Shown: one piece after another, positions 50,792 to 59,475 of the stretch | Layout: every line of letters begins with the position of its first letter | Numbering within the stretch: the stretch's first letter is position 1 | Assembly (NCBI GenBank): GCA_023439505.1 | Contig: JAEXNR010000007.1 | Span: forward strand, 372,001-436,000 | Direction of reading: 5' to 3' | Source: Bacillota bacterium | GTDB lineage: Bacteria; Bacillota; Clostridia; Lachnospirales; Lachnospiraceae | DNA length: 64,000 nucleotides | The notes under the pieces: model-generated | Seen by the model: only the letters and a program-made list of their open reading frames with translations | Databases searched by the model: none | Told to the model about the DNA's origin: nothing | Translations under genes and position numbers: made by a program

Positions 50792-51532
50792 CTATGCTTC
50801 GCCTCCCGCTCTTTGATCGGCCTGATCTGATGACTTCTTATTTTCTGTGATTTGAAAGAACAGCTCTTCGAGATTTTCCGTTGTCCCGTCCATCTCTCTC
50901 CTTGTTCTACTGGCTGCAATCCTACCGTCCATCATAATATTGGTGCTGTCCCAGAATTCTGCGACGCTGTCCAGCATATGAGTACTGATAAGAATAGCAC
51001 AACCCTCCTGCCTTTTCTCCACAATGAGGCTTTTCAATTCTTTGATCGCATGAGGGTCCAAGCCAACCATAGGTTCATCAAATAGAATAACTTTAGGATT
51101 GGTAAGCACCCCACAGCAAATACTAACTTTCTGCTGCATTCCCTTCGATAAATCACTGCCCAGCTTTTTACTCTTGTCATCAAGCTCAAATCGCTCCAAC
51201 ATCTCCTGTGCCTTCTCCTTCCAATGTTCCAGAGAATAAGCCCTTGCAATGAACTCCAAGTGCTCCCAGACGGTAAGCATATTGTATAATGCAGGCATCT
51301 CCGAGATATACCCCAGATCTCTTTTAGCCTGCAGTGACTTATTCTCATTGCCGCAGATCAAGATATCTCCTTCAAATTTCAACAAACCTGCGATGCACTT
51401 GATAATGGTTGATTTACCGGCGCCGTTGGGTCCCAATAAAACAGATATTTCCCCTGGATTCACCTCAAAGTTAACAAAGTCATTCGCAACTACCTTACCA
51501 TACTTCTTTGTAACCCCTCTTACTGATAACAT
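50792..51532 (-). CDS. ABC transporter ATP-binding protein
   Basis: A 246-residue ABC ATPase. Walker A is GPNGAGKST, the signature reads LSKGMQQKVSICCGVL and Walker B VILFDEPMVGLD, with the H-loop STHMLDSV. The signature LSKGMQQK is typical of ABC-2 exporters. It pairs with the polytopic protein encoded two bases downstream. Regulation is not visible; no promoter is found in the 41-base gap after ribF. Confidence 0.92.
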   Translation of the reverse strand: MLSVRGVTKKYGKVVANDFVNFEVNPGEISVLLGPNGAGKSTIIKCIAGLLKFEGDILICGNENKSLQAKRDLGYISEMPALYNMLTVWEHLEFIARAYSLEHWKEKAQEMLERFELDDKSKKLGSDLSKGMQQKVSICCGVLTNPKVILFDEPMVGLDPHAIKELKSLIVEKRQEGCAILISTHMLDSVAEFWDSTNIMMDGRIAASRTRREMDGTTENLEELFFQITENKKSSDQADQRAGGEA

Positions 51533-51573
51533 ACGATTCCTCCCCTGAATGTATTATTATACTTGCATAACAA

Positions 51574-52497
51574 TCACTTGTTTTGATGAAAAAACTCTTT
51601 CGACCGCTTGATATCCTCCTGCATTTGTTCCTTGAGTTCCATCAGACTGTCAAATTTTAATTCAGGTCTCAGAAAATGAAGCAATTCCACCGCAATCACT
51701 TTTCCATATAGATTCTCATCAAAGTCAAAAATATAGGTTTCAACGCCCTTGCTCTCATGGGCACCTACCGTTGGTTTATAGCCTATGTTGGTTACGCCTG
51801 GATATACATTGCCTCCAATGATGGTATGCGATACATATACACCATTTGGAGGTAACAGCTTATTCGAAGCCGGGATGATATTCGTCGTAGGCATACCAAG
51901 GGTTCTTCCAATCTTTCTCCCGTGTAAGACCTCTCCCAGGATAGAATAAGGCTGTCCCAGCATGGAATTTACCAATTCCATCCTTCCCTCTTTTAATTCA
52001 TTCCGAATCGCGGAACTGCTGATTACAGAATCCTCCCACTGAAGTTTATCACAGGCAATCACCTGATATCCATATTTTTCTTCGTATTTCTTTAACAGAC
52101 TAACATCCCCCCGTCTGTCATGTCCGAATTTAAAATCGTTCCCTATTATGATTACTTTTGCATCCAGTTTCTCCACCAGGATCTGGCGAATAAACGCTTC
52201 CGGCTCAATATTCTTCGTCTCCCTTGTAAAGGGGAACGAAACCAATACATCCATTTTAGTTTTCTCCAGTTTTGCCAATTTCTCTTCCTCAGTGTAAATT
52301 AATTCAAATTCTTTCTCAGAAAATAAATTACCGGGATGATATAAGAAACTGAACATAACCGCTTTCAGACCTTGTTCTTTATAAGAAATCACCTGATTCA
52401 TCAGGAATTGATGGCCCAAATGCAGTCCGTCAAATTTGCCCAACGTCACAGCACTGTTATAATATTTGAATTCTGTATTTCCTGCAATATATTCCAT
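51574..52497 (-). CDS. ribF: Bifunctional riboflavin kinase / FAD synthetase
   Basis: A 307-residue RibF that phosphorylates riboflavin to FMN and adenylates it to FAD. The N-terminal adenylyltransferase domain has FDGLHLGHQ (HxGH motif near residues 23-31) and VIIGNDFKFGHDRRGD, and the C-terminal kinase domain has GRKIGRTLGMPTTNI and NGVYVS. The length is standard. GGAGG stands five bases before the ATG. It is the last gene of the nusA-infB-truB set, the common Firmicute position. Confidence 0.96.
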   Translation of the reverse strand: MEYIAGNTEFKYYNSAVTLGKFDGLHLGHQFLMNQVISYKEQGLKAVMFSFLYHPGNLFSEKEFELIYTEEEKLAKLEKTKMDVLVSFPFTRETKNIEPEAFIRQILVEKLDAKVIIIGNDFKFGHDRRGDVSLLKKYEEKYGYQVIACDKLQWEDSVISSSAIRNELKEGRMELVNSMLGQPYSILGEVLHGRKIGRTLGMPTTNIIPASNKLLPPNGVYVSHTIIGGNVYPGVTNIGYKPTVGAHESKGVETYIFDFDENLYGKVIAVELLHFLRPELKFDSLMELKEQMQEDIKRSKEFFHQNK

Positions 52498-52647
52498 TGT
52501 TTCCTCCAGTTTCAGTCATTCGTATGTTCTCCAACAGATATTTGCACTTATCCATTCCGGTACCATATTTTAATTCAAGCCAAGGATTGGGTCTGTCTGA
52601 ATCTCCGTATGCAACAGATGGTGACAAATATTTTCGTATAACCTGCC

Positions 52648-53688
52648 TCAAAGAAACATTTTAACCGGTTTAAAACATTCCCGCTGACTATCATACTGAT
52701 ATATTCCGATAAAGGTATGGTCTGCGTCATATACTCTTACTTTATCCTGATCAGCGACTGTCATGTCCTGTGCCAGCTGATCCTTAGCGAATGAATTCCC
52801 ATTATAAATGAATTTATGATATTCCCTGTCAACAATGCAAGCCGAATATCCGTCAAACATCTGATCCACAGGGATTATATTCTGCTCTATCCTGCCTGAC
52901 TGAACCAATGCTTCTATCTCAGTCAGCGTCAGGGCTTCTTCCTTGCGAAAGCCGCCTACTGCAGTTCTTTCCAGACTCTTCATACAACCGCCGCATCCCA
53001 GCTTCTCGCCGATATCATGCAATAATGTCCTGATATAGGTACCCTTACCGCATTCTACCCGCATTCTGATTTCATAAGCATGATTATTATCATGCTGCGG
53101 CTCATTACTATGCTTATGAGCATTTCCTTGCTCATGATCATTTCCATACTCACGATCATTTCCTTGCTCATGATCATTTCCTTGCTCATGAGCATTTCCA
53201 TGCTCGGGCTCAATAACATGCTCATTATATTCCAGGATACTGATTTGATAGATATGAACCTCACGTGTCTGCCGTTCAATCTCTTTGCCTTGTCTGGCCA
53301 GCTCATACAGCCTTTTTCCATTTATCTTAATTGCAGAATACATGGGCGGAAGCTGCTGATAAGTCCCAATAAAACTCTTTATCACTGCCTCGATTTCTTC
53401 TCTTGAAGAAGTCACTTCCCGCTTTGAAATGATCCTGCCTGTGATATCCTGTGTATCTGTCACTATTCCAAGCTTCAATACTGCCTCATAGGTTTTATCC
53501 TTATCGGTGATTAGATCCACTACCTTCGTCGCTTTTCCAAGACAAACCGGAAGGACCCCCTCTGCATCCGGATCCAAAGTTCCGGTATGACCGATTTTTT
53601 TCATTTTTAAGATACCTCTCATTTTGGCTACAACATCATGAGAGGTATATCCTTTTTCCTTATATACATTTATAATTCCGTGAAACAA
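52648..53688 (-). CDS. truB: tRNA pseudouridine-55 synthase with repeat insertion
   Basis: A 346-residue TruB that makes pseudouridine 55 in the T-loop of tRNAs. The catalytic aspartate is D39 in GHTGTLDPDAEGVLPV; the conserved YSAIKINGKRLYELAR and RVECGKGTYIRTL blocks are present. Between about residues 162 and 203 it has seven hexapeptide units of the type E-(Q/H/Y)-G-N-D/A-H, coded by an 18-bp tandem repeat, which is absent from normal TruB (about 300 residues). The start codon is TTG with GGAG nine bases upstream. The insertion precedes a core strand, so it is probably a surface loop. Confidence 0.95.
   Translation of the reverse strand: MFHGIINVYKEKGYTSHDVVAKMRGILKMKKIGHTGTLDPDAEGVLPVCLGKATKVVDLITDKDKTYEAVLKLGIVTDTQDITGRIISKREVTSSREEIEAVIKSFIGTYQQLPPMYSAIKINGKRLYELARQGKEIERQTREVHIYQISILEYNEHVIEPEHGNAHEQGNDHEQGNDREYGNDHEQGNAHKHSNEPQHDNNHAYEIRMRVECGKGTYIRTLLHDIGEKLGCGGCMKSLERTAVGGFRKEEALTLTEIEALVQSGRIEQNIIPVDQMFDGYSACIVDREYHKFIYNGNSFAKDQLAQDMTVADQDKVRVYDADHTFIGIYQYDSQRECFKPVKMFL
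53080..53205 (-). repeat. 18-bp in-frame repeat inside truB
   Basis: Seven adjacent 18-bp units run from 53205 down to 53080. The first five are nearly identical (GAGCAAGGAAATGATCAT type) and the last two are degenerate. The unit is a multiple of three, so copy changes preserve the frame. Confidence 0.93.
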
Positions 53689-53791
53689 TTTTGTACACTC
53701 CTTGAATATGCTTCCTTATGCGAAAGTACATTTATTTTCCTGATTGCCTCATCCCCGGACCGTTTCCGGAAGGATGCTTACGGTCTATATT

Positions 53792-54769
53792 TTATACTAT
53801 GCTTTCCAATTCGTTCAACTGCGCCTCGATATGCGGCGTAAGATTATTAATCACGTCATGAACAAATCCATGAAGTGTACAGCCGGCAGCCTTCACATGT
53901 CCGCCGCCTCCAAAATAAACAGCTATTTTACTTACATTGACTTCACCGTTAGATCTCATGCTTACCTTAAATTCATGCAAATTAATCTCATAGAGGAAAA
54001 TAGCAACTTCAACACCCTTTGTAACACGAAGCTGATCGATAATGCCTTCTAGATCAGTGGTTTTTGCCTGATAAAAATCCATCATATCACGATTGATGGA
54101 AGAAACAATAACTTTACCATCAAGCACCAGGATGCTCTCCATCAGACATCTTCCAAGAATCTGATTCTGTACGTACGTTTTTTGATAAAAGGATTCATCG
54201 ATTAATTTAGAGAACGGGATCCCCTTACTGATTAATTTACCAGCCACCGTCAGCGTCTTCTCTGTTGTATTCGAATGCTTAAACACGCCGGTATCATGGA
54301 CCATCCCCACATAAAGAGACTTTGCAATCCCTTTTGTAATCCGATCTTCCTCCATCAGCCCGAACAGCACCTCACAGGTAGAGGATGCATCCGCCACCAC
54401 ATGATTACTTCTTGCAAATAAGGTATTGCTGATATGATGGTCTATGTTAATGGTGTGCTTCGCTCCGTCAAAATACTTCTGTGCCGGACCCAGTCGATCC
54501 ACACTGCCGCAATCGAGAGAAATAAAGATATCATAAATTTCATTCCCGTCATAAGTATGCTTAATTTCATCTACCGAGTCAAGAATCAGAAATTCGTCGC
54601 CAATTTCCCCCAGGTAAACATCAATCTTATTAAAATTGAGCTCTTCCTTTAACAGCTTCAGATATTGATAAAGAGCTGTGCAGGACCCGATGCAATCTCC
54701 ATCGGGCCGAATATGACCTGCGATTGCTATTTTTTTTGCTCCGATTAACTCCGAATTAATTTTTTCCAT
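53792..54769 (-). CDS. nrnA: DHH-family phosphoesterase, NrnA type
   Basis: A 325-residue DHH/DHHA1 protein like NrnA of Bacillus, a nano-RNase that degrades short oligoribonucleotides and pAp. The metal site is visible in HIRPDGDCIGS, LDCGSVD and DHHISNT; the DHHA1 domain ends in GGGGHVKAAG. The length agrees with NrnA. It lies between rbfA and truB, its usual place. AAGGAAG is upstream of the ATG. Confidence 0.94.
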   Translation of the reverse strand: MEKINSELIGAKKIAIAGHIRPDGDCIGSCTALYQYLKLLKEELNFNKIDVYLGEIGDEFLILDSVDEIKHTYDGNEIYDIFISLDCGSVDRLGPAQKYFDGAKHTINIDHHISNTLFARSNHVVADASSTCEVLFGLMEEDRITKGIAKSLYVGMVHDTGVFKHSNTTEKTLTVAGKLISKGIPFSKLIDESFYQKTYVQNQILGRCLMESILVLDGKVIVSSINRDMMDFYQAKTTDLEGIIDQLRVTKGVEVAIFLYEINLHEFKVSMRSNGEVNVSKIAVYFGGGGHVKAAGCTLHGFVHDVINNLTPHIEAQLNELESIV

Positions 54770-54796
54770 AAACCATCTTCCTTTACTTATCTCTGG

Positions 54797-55315
54797 TTAC
54801 TCTTTGCCATCGTTGTCAGCTTCTTCATCCATGTTATCTTCGTCATCTTTGTCAACTTCGTCTTCATTATCATCATCGTCGTTATCAACTTCGTCGTCCT
54901 TCATTTCCTCATCCGATAATTGTTCTGTATCTGATAAGGACGACCCATCATCCGATCGGTTAATATCTTTATTTACTTCTGCAATTAATTTAGACATTCT
55001 CACTCCATATTCAATGGAATTGTCGATGATAAAGGTGAGTTCCGGTGTATTCCTTAAGTTTAAGGTTTTTGCCAATTGTCCCCGCATGAAGGAGGCTGCA
55101 CTTTTTAATCCCTGTCGGGTTGATTCTTTCGACGCATCATCACCCAGAACGCTGATATAAACCTTCGCGGTCTTTAAATCAGGTGATACCTCAACTGATA
55201 CCACAGAGGTCATAGAATTAATTCTGGGGTCCTTTATCTCCCTACTGATCAAATTGCTCAGCACTTTTTGTACTTCACCGTTTATTCTGGTGTTCTTGAT
55301 ACTGTTTTTCCTCAT
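54797..55315 (-). CDS. rbfA: Ribosome-binding factor A with acidic tail
   Basis: A 172-residue RbfA for late 30S subunit maturation and 16S rRNA 5' processing. Residues 1-122 carry the KH-type core (RINGEVQKVLSNLISREIKD, then LNLRNTPELTFIIDNSIEYG). Residues from about 130 are almost only Asp, Glu, Asn and Lys, which is unusual; RbfA is normally about 115-130 residues long. The tail is coded by a repeating GAT/GAA/AAC tract. It lies 27 bases upstream of nrnA. Confidence 0.95.
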   Translation of the reverse strand: MRKNSIKNTRINGEVQKVLSNLISREIKDPRINSMTSVVSVEVSPDLKTAKVYISVLGDDASKESTRQGLKSAASFMRGQLAKTLNLRNTPELTFIIDNSIEYGVRMSKLIAEVNKDINRSDDGSSLSDTEQLSDEEMKDDEVDNDDDDNEDEVDKDDEDNMDEEADNDGKE

Positions 55316-55397
55316 ACTTTCACCAATACCTTTCTGCCATGGTACTTCTGATCATAACAGGATGAACCGGAAAGCCGTTTCACATGTCATGAAGAAA

Positions 55398-55436
55398 CAT
55401 TAAAGTCAGCATAATTAATATATGCCAACTTTAATG
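55398..55436 (-). promoter_or_regulatory. Intercistronic hairpin between infB and rbfA
   Basis: Arms at 55398-55413 and 55421-55436 pair over 16 positions on the minus strand, with two G-U pairs and a seven-base loop. On the plus strand these two positions would be C-A mismatches, so it works as RNA in the operon transcript. TTTCTTCAT follows. It may attenuate or process the message. Confidence 0.7.
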
Positions 55437-55451
55437 AAATCACTTCTATTA

Positions 55452-58400
55452 TTATCTTGGTACTTCTACCATATTATATAACTCAACTCTGTCACCTTCT
55501 GCAAGATCATTGAATTTCTCAAATACAAGACCACATTCATATCCGGCTGCAACTTCTTTAACATCATCCTGGAATCTCTTTACGGATGCAAGATTACCTT
55601 CAAATATCTTATCGTTACCTCTAAAGATACGAGCCAGACTGCCTCTCACAATTTTACCATCCAGCACATAGGAGCCCGCAATCGTACCTATTCCGGAAGC
55701 CTTGAAGGTCTGACGCACTTCTGCATGACCCATGATCTTCTCTTCAAATATCGGATCTAACATTCCCTTCATTGCCGCCTCTACATCGCTGATTGCATTA
55801 TAAATCACGCGATAGAATTTGACGTCAACCTTCTCACGATCAGCAGTTTCTTTTGCCGCATTATCCGGTCTTACATTAAAGCCGATAATAATCGCGTTGG
55901 ATGCACTTGCGAGAATCACATCAGATTCATTGATTGCTCCAACACCACCGTGGATAATTCTGACTGCCACTTCTTCATTACTCAATTTCACAAGACTTTG
56001 TTTCATTGCTTCCACTGAACCCTGAACATCTGCTTTTATAATTAAATTCAGCTCTTTAATATTACCTGCCTGAATCTGGGAGAACAGACCATCCAACGAT
56101 AATTTTGCTTTTGTATCTGCCAGCAGTTTCTCCTTGCCCTGAGAAATAAATGCCTCTGAAATTGTTCTTGCTTCCTTTTCATTGTCTGTGGCTATGAATA
56201 TTTCTCCCGCATCCGGAACTTCATTTAAACCAAGAATTTCTACAGGAGTAGAAGGAAGGGCTTCTTTCACTCTTCTTCCCTTATCATCCATCATCGCACG
56301 CACTTTACCAAAGGAAGATCCAACAACTACATTGTCTCCAACATGGAGGGTACCCTTTTGCACCAGAATGGTGGCTACAGGGCCTCTTCCCTTGTCAAGT
56401 TCTGCTTCAATAACAATACCTCTGGCTTTACGATCAGGATTTGCTTTGATTTCAGTCAACTCTGCTGTTAAAAGTATCATTTCAAGCAGCTGCTCAATTC
56501 CTTCCTTCGTATGAGCGGAAACCGGTACAAATATGGTATCACCACCCCAGTCTTCAGCAATTAATTCATACTCCGTAAGCTCCTGCTTTACTCGTTCCAC
56601 ATTGGCACTCGGTTTATCTATTTTATTTATTGCAACAATAATCTGAACACCCGCTGCCTTCGCATGATTGATGGCTTCGATGGTCTGTGGCATCACGCCA
56701 TCATCTGCGGCAACAACTAAGATTGCAATATCAGTGGATTTTGCTCCACGCATACGCATGGATGTAAATGCCTCATGTCCGGGGGTATCAAGGAACGTTA
56801 TCTTCTCTCCGTTTACCTCTACAACATAAGCACCGATGTGCTGGGTAATTCCGCCGGCCTCTCGAGACGTTACATTGGTCTCTCTGATTGCATCAAGAAG
56901 TGACGTCTTGCCATGGTCAACATGCCCCATAACACAAACTACAGGAGGACGCTTCAGTAGTGTGTTCACATCCTCATCTTCTTCTTTCAACAATTCTTCC
57001 ACTTCATTGACCTTAACTTCTTTTTCAGAAATAATATCATATCCTAAAGCAATTTCTTCCGCTTCTTCATAGGTGATCTCATGATTTACAGAAACCATTT
57101 TGCCTGCGAGGAAAAGCTTCTTAACCAAAGCTGCCCCAGGTAATTTCATTTTATCGGCTAACTCTTTAATGGTTAAAACCTCAGGAAGTGTAATTGTTTT
57201 GATTTCATCCGGTTTTTCAATGATTGGTTTCGGCTGTATAAACTGGCCTTTTCTGGGTGCCAGTTTTGTTTTGATCTTATCATCCGCATCAGTATCTCTG
57301 CTGTCGCGAGCCACCAGATTCTTATCTTTATACGTCTTCTCTTTGTTGATTCTGTCTCTGTTTCTTTTGTTACTGTAATCATTCTTCTCAGCAACCTTCT
57401 GATCTAATATCTGCTGATCAAAGTTCTTTCTTTCACCGCCGGTCCGCCCTGCACCGGGCTTTCTTGCACCCTGTCCGCGGTTTACATATCCCGGCTTATC
57501 GTCTTCATCCTTTTTAAAGTCATCAAAGCCCCTGTTATTATTATAACCTCCTGCCGGCCTTTGACCTGCTGGTCTTTGGCCTCCCTGACCGCCTCCATAT
57601 GGTCTTGGAGCACCGCCCGGGCGATCCTGCCTGTTATAATTATTATAACCTCCGCCTTGTTGCCCTTCGCCATTGGAGCGATAAGGTGGTCTCTGTCCAT
57701 CCTGACCTGCCGGACGATTACCGCCCTGACCCTGATAACGGGTTCCGTCTTGATTATAAGGTCTTGGTCTATTCTGATAGGTGCCATTTCCCTGACCTGC
57801 CGGTCTTTGCCCCTGATAACCTGTTCTCTGATTTCCTTGATCTGATCCACCCGAATAACCCGTATTTCCCTGACCTGCGGGTCTCTGTCCCTGATAACCT
57901 GTTCTTTGGTATCCCTGATCTGATCCGCCTGAATAACCATTTCCCTGACCTGCGGGTCTTTGGCCTTGCCCTGCAGGTCTCTGGCCGCCCTGGTAACCGG
58001 AATTTTGCTGTCCCTGGTAATTTCCTCTTGGCGCTCCGCCTCCGTTTGGCCTCTGATCCTGGTATCTTGGTCTTGAATCATTTGAATTGTAGGATCTCTG
58101 ACCGCCTTCCTGTGGTCTCTGATTCATATTTCCCTGCTGTCCCTGGCGTACACCGCCCTGACCTGCCGGTCTTTGGTTTGCGTCCGTCGTTCTTTGTCCA
58201 TAGCCGCCTTGTGTTCCTGCGGGTCTTTGATTTGTGTCTGCCGATCTTTGTCCGTAACTGCCCTGTGCTCCTGCGGGTCTTTGATTGTAACCTTGCTGAT
58301 TCGTTTGATTGTTCATAGGTCTTTGTGCGTTCCCATATTGACTCTGTTGTGGTGTTCTCATTCCGCCCTGACCTGCCGGTCTTTGCTGTGATGACTGCTG

Positions 58401-58865
58401 AGAATTAAACTGTCCCGGACGCATTCCTCCCTGGTTATTTACAGAAGTGCCTGATGGCCTCTGATTCTGATAGTTTGCTTGATTTGTACCTGTCTGACGA
58501 CTGCCGTCATATGGTGCTGACGGTCTTTGTCCCTGCCGTTGTCCCTGCGCCATCCCTGATGAGGAGGGATATTGTTGACGCCCTTGATTGCTTTGATCTG
58601 ATGATCTTTGATTGTTATATGAATTTACGCCATTATTATTGGCGGGTACCGGTTTGGCCGGACTCATATCGGCAGGCTTATTGTTCGGAGGCATGAAATA
58701 TTTCTTTACCATCTGAACTTCATTATCCTCCAGACTGCTGCTGTGTGTTTTCTTCACGCCCAGATTCTTTTCCAAATAATCCTGAATATTTTTGCTTTCT
58801 ATCTCTTTTCCTCTATTCTGTTCATTTATCATATTTTTTAACTCATATATTTTCACTTTTGCCAT
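55452..58865 (-). CDS. infB: Translation initiation factor IF-2 with long repetitive N-terminus
   Basis: A 1137-residue IF-2 that brings initiator tRNA to the 30S subunit. The short IF2_N segment (AKVKIYELKNMINE) is followed by a Gly/Gln/Arg/Asn/Pro region up to about residue 460 made of RPAGQG-type repeats, then a basic helix, a second IF2_N domain, the G domain with GHVDHGKTSLLD (about residue 645), NKIDKP and the C-terminal domains II-IV (IRIIHGGVGAINESDV). It starts at 58865, where GGAGG is eight bases upstream. The repeat region is unusually long and predicted to be disordered. Confidence 0.97.
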   Translation of the reverse strand: MAKVKIYELKNMINEQNRGKEIESKNIQDYLEKNLGVKKTHSSSLEDNEVQMVKKYFMPPNNKPADMSPAKPVPANNNGVNSYNNQRSSDQSNQGRQQYPSSSGMAQGQRQGQRPSAPYDGSRQTGTNQANYQNQRPSGTSVNNQGGMRPGQFNSQQSSQQRPAGQGGMRTPQQSQYGNAQRPMNNQTNQQGYNQRPAGAQGSYGQRSADTNQRPAGTQGGYGQRTTDANQRPAGQGGVRQGQQGNMNQRPQEGGQRSYNSNDSRPRYQDQRPNGGGAPRGNYQGQQNSGYQGGQRPAGQGQRPAGQGNGYSGGSDQGYQRTGYQGQRPAGQGNTGYSGGSDQGNQRTGYQGQRPAGQGNGTYQNRPRPYNQDGTRYQGQGGNRPAGQDGQRPPYRSNGEGQQGGGYNNYNRQDRPGGAPRPYGGGQGGQRPAGQRPAGGYNNNRGFDDFKKDEDDKPGYVNRGQGARKPGAGRTGGERKNFDQQILDQKVAEKNDYSNKRNRDRINKEKTYKDKNLVARDSRDTDADDKIKTKLAPRKGQFIQPKPIIEKPDEIKTITLPEVLTIKELADKMKLPGAALVKKLFLAGKMVSVNHEITYEEAEEIALGYDIISEKEVKVNEVEELLKEEDEDVNTLLKRPPVVCVMGHVDHGKTSLLDAIRETNVTSREAGGITQHIGAYVVEVNGEKITFLDTPGHEAFTSMRMRGAKSTDIAILVVAADDGVMPQTIEAINHAKAAGVQIIVAINKIDKPSANVERVKQELTEYELIAEDWGGDTIFVPVSAHTKEGIEQLLEMILLTAELTEIKANPDRKARGIVIEAELDKGRGPVATILVQKGTLHVGDNVVVGSSFGKVRAMMDDKGRRVKEALPSTPVEILGLNEVPDAGEIFIATDNEKEARTISEAFISQGKEKLLADTKAKLSLDGLFSQIQAGNIKELNLIIKADVQGSVEAMKQSLVKLSNEEVAVRIIHGGVGAINESDVILASASNAIIIGFNVRPDNAAKETADREKVDVKFYRVIYNAISDVEAAMKGMLDPIFEEKIMGHAEVRQTFKASGIGTIAGSYVLDGKIVRGSLARIFRGNDKIFEGNLASVKRFQDDVKEVAAGYECGLVFEKFNDLAEGDRVELYNMVEVPR
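57540..58640 (-). repeat. Repeat-rich part of infB
   Basis: The coding strand is full of degenerate short units giving QRPAG, GQG and YQGQRPAGQG. All frames stay open here, so long false ORFs appear on both strands. Limits are approximate. Confidence 0.8.
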
Positions 58866-58888
58866 ACTTACTACCTCCGTTAAATTCA

Positions 58889-59203
58889 CTACATTGTTTT
58901 CAGTTGCTTTTCTATTGCATCCGCCAAACCTTTGTCAAGCACTGCCAGTGATGCTCTGAACTCCTTGCCCATCGCATGACCCAGCTCGTTCTTCTCACCA
59001 AAAAAGTAAATCGGCACTTTATAGTAAGTACACATATTGGTAAACATTTTTTTTGTATTATCCGATGCATCCTCCGCTACAATTACTAAAGCTGCTTTAT
59101 GTTCTTTTACAGCCTTTTCCGTAGAGAATTCGCCACTTGATACATTTCTGGATTTCGTTGCTATTCCTATCAGGTTATATGTTTTTTTATTTTCCGGATT
59201 CAA
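58889..59203 (-). CDS. ylxQ: L7Ae-family RNA-binding protein YlxQ
   Basis: A 104-residue L7Ae/L30e-type kink-turn binding protein. NLIGIATKSRNVSSGE and ALVIVAEDASDNTKKMF show the fold. The start codon is TTG, with GGAG ten bases upstream; no ATG is available. It overlaps ylxR by 17 bases and precedes infB by 23. The order nusA-ylxR-ylxQ-infB is conserved in Firmicutes. The exact RNA target is not known. Confidence 0.93.
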   Translation of the reverse strand: MNPENKKTYNLIGIATKSRNVSSGEFSTEKAVKEHKAALVIVAEDASDNTKKMFTNMCTYYKVPIYFFGEKNELGHAMGKEFRASLAVLDKGLADAIEKQLKTM

Positions 59204-59462
59204 GTAAAACCATCTCCTTCTCTAACGTTTCTACCAATTCCTTTGGAATGCTAACCTTCAAGGAGCGCTCTAATCCTTTGGTTTTAATCGCTTTGTGTAA
59301 ACATTCTACCGAATTACAGATATATGCCCCTCTACCGTTCTTCTTACCGGTAGCATCAATAACGATCTCATCCTCCGGAGTCTTCAAAACTCGGATCATT
59401 TCCTTCTTACTCTTCATTTCACCGCATCCGGTACACATTCTTAATGGTGTTTTCTTCGCCAT
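59187..59462 (-). CDS. ylxR: YlxR (DUF448) RNA-binding protein
   Basis: A 91-residue YlxR. The conserved RMCTGCGEMKSKKEMIRV at residues 8-25 and GRGAYICN are seen. YlxR is reported to regulate RNase P or act as nucleoid-associated protein in some species. It follows nusA with a 13-base gap and overlaps ylxQ, so it is translated together with it. Confidence 0.95.
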   Translation of the reverse strand: MAKKTPLRMCTGCGEMKSKKEMIRVLKTPEDEIVIDATGKKNGRGAYICNSVECLHKAIKTKGLERSLKVSIPKELVETLEKEMVLLESGK

Positions 59463-59475
59463 TTATTTCACATCC

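Noticed and set aside
53055..53406. Hydrophobic or Met-rich frames over the truB repeat on both strands
   Set aside because: They are shadows of the 18-bp repeat in other frames.
57482..58318. Long open frames on both strands within infB (199 aa minus, 239 aa plus)
   Set aside because: They lie in the repeat part of infB, where biased codons keep all frames open; the proteins are low-complexity and the infB frame continues through.
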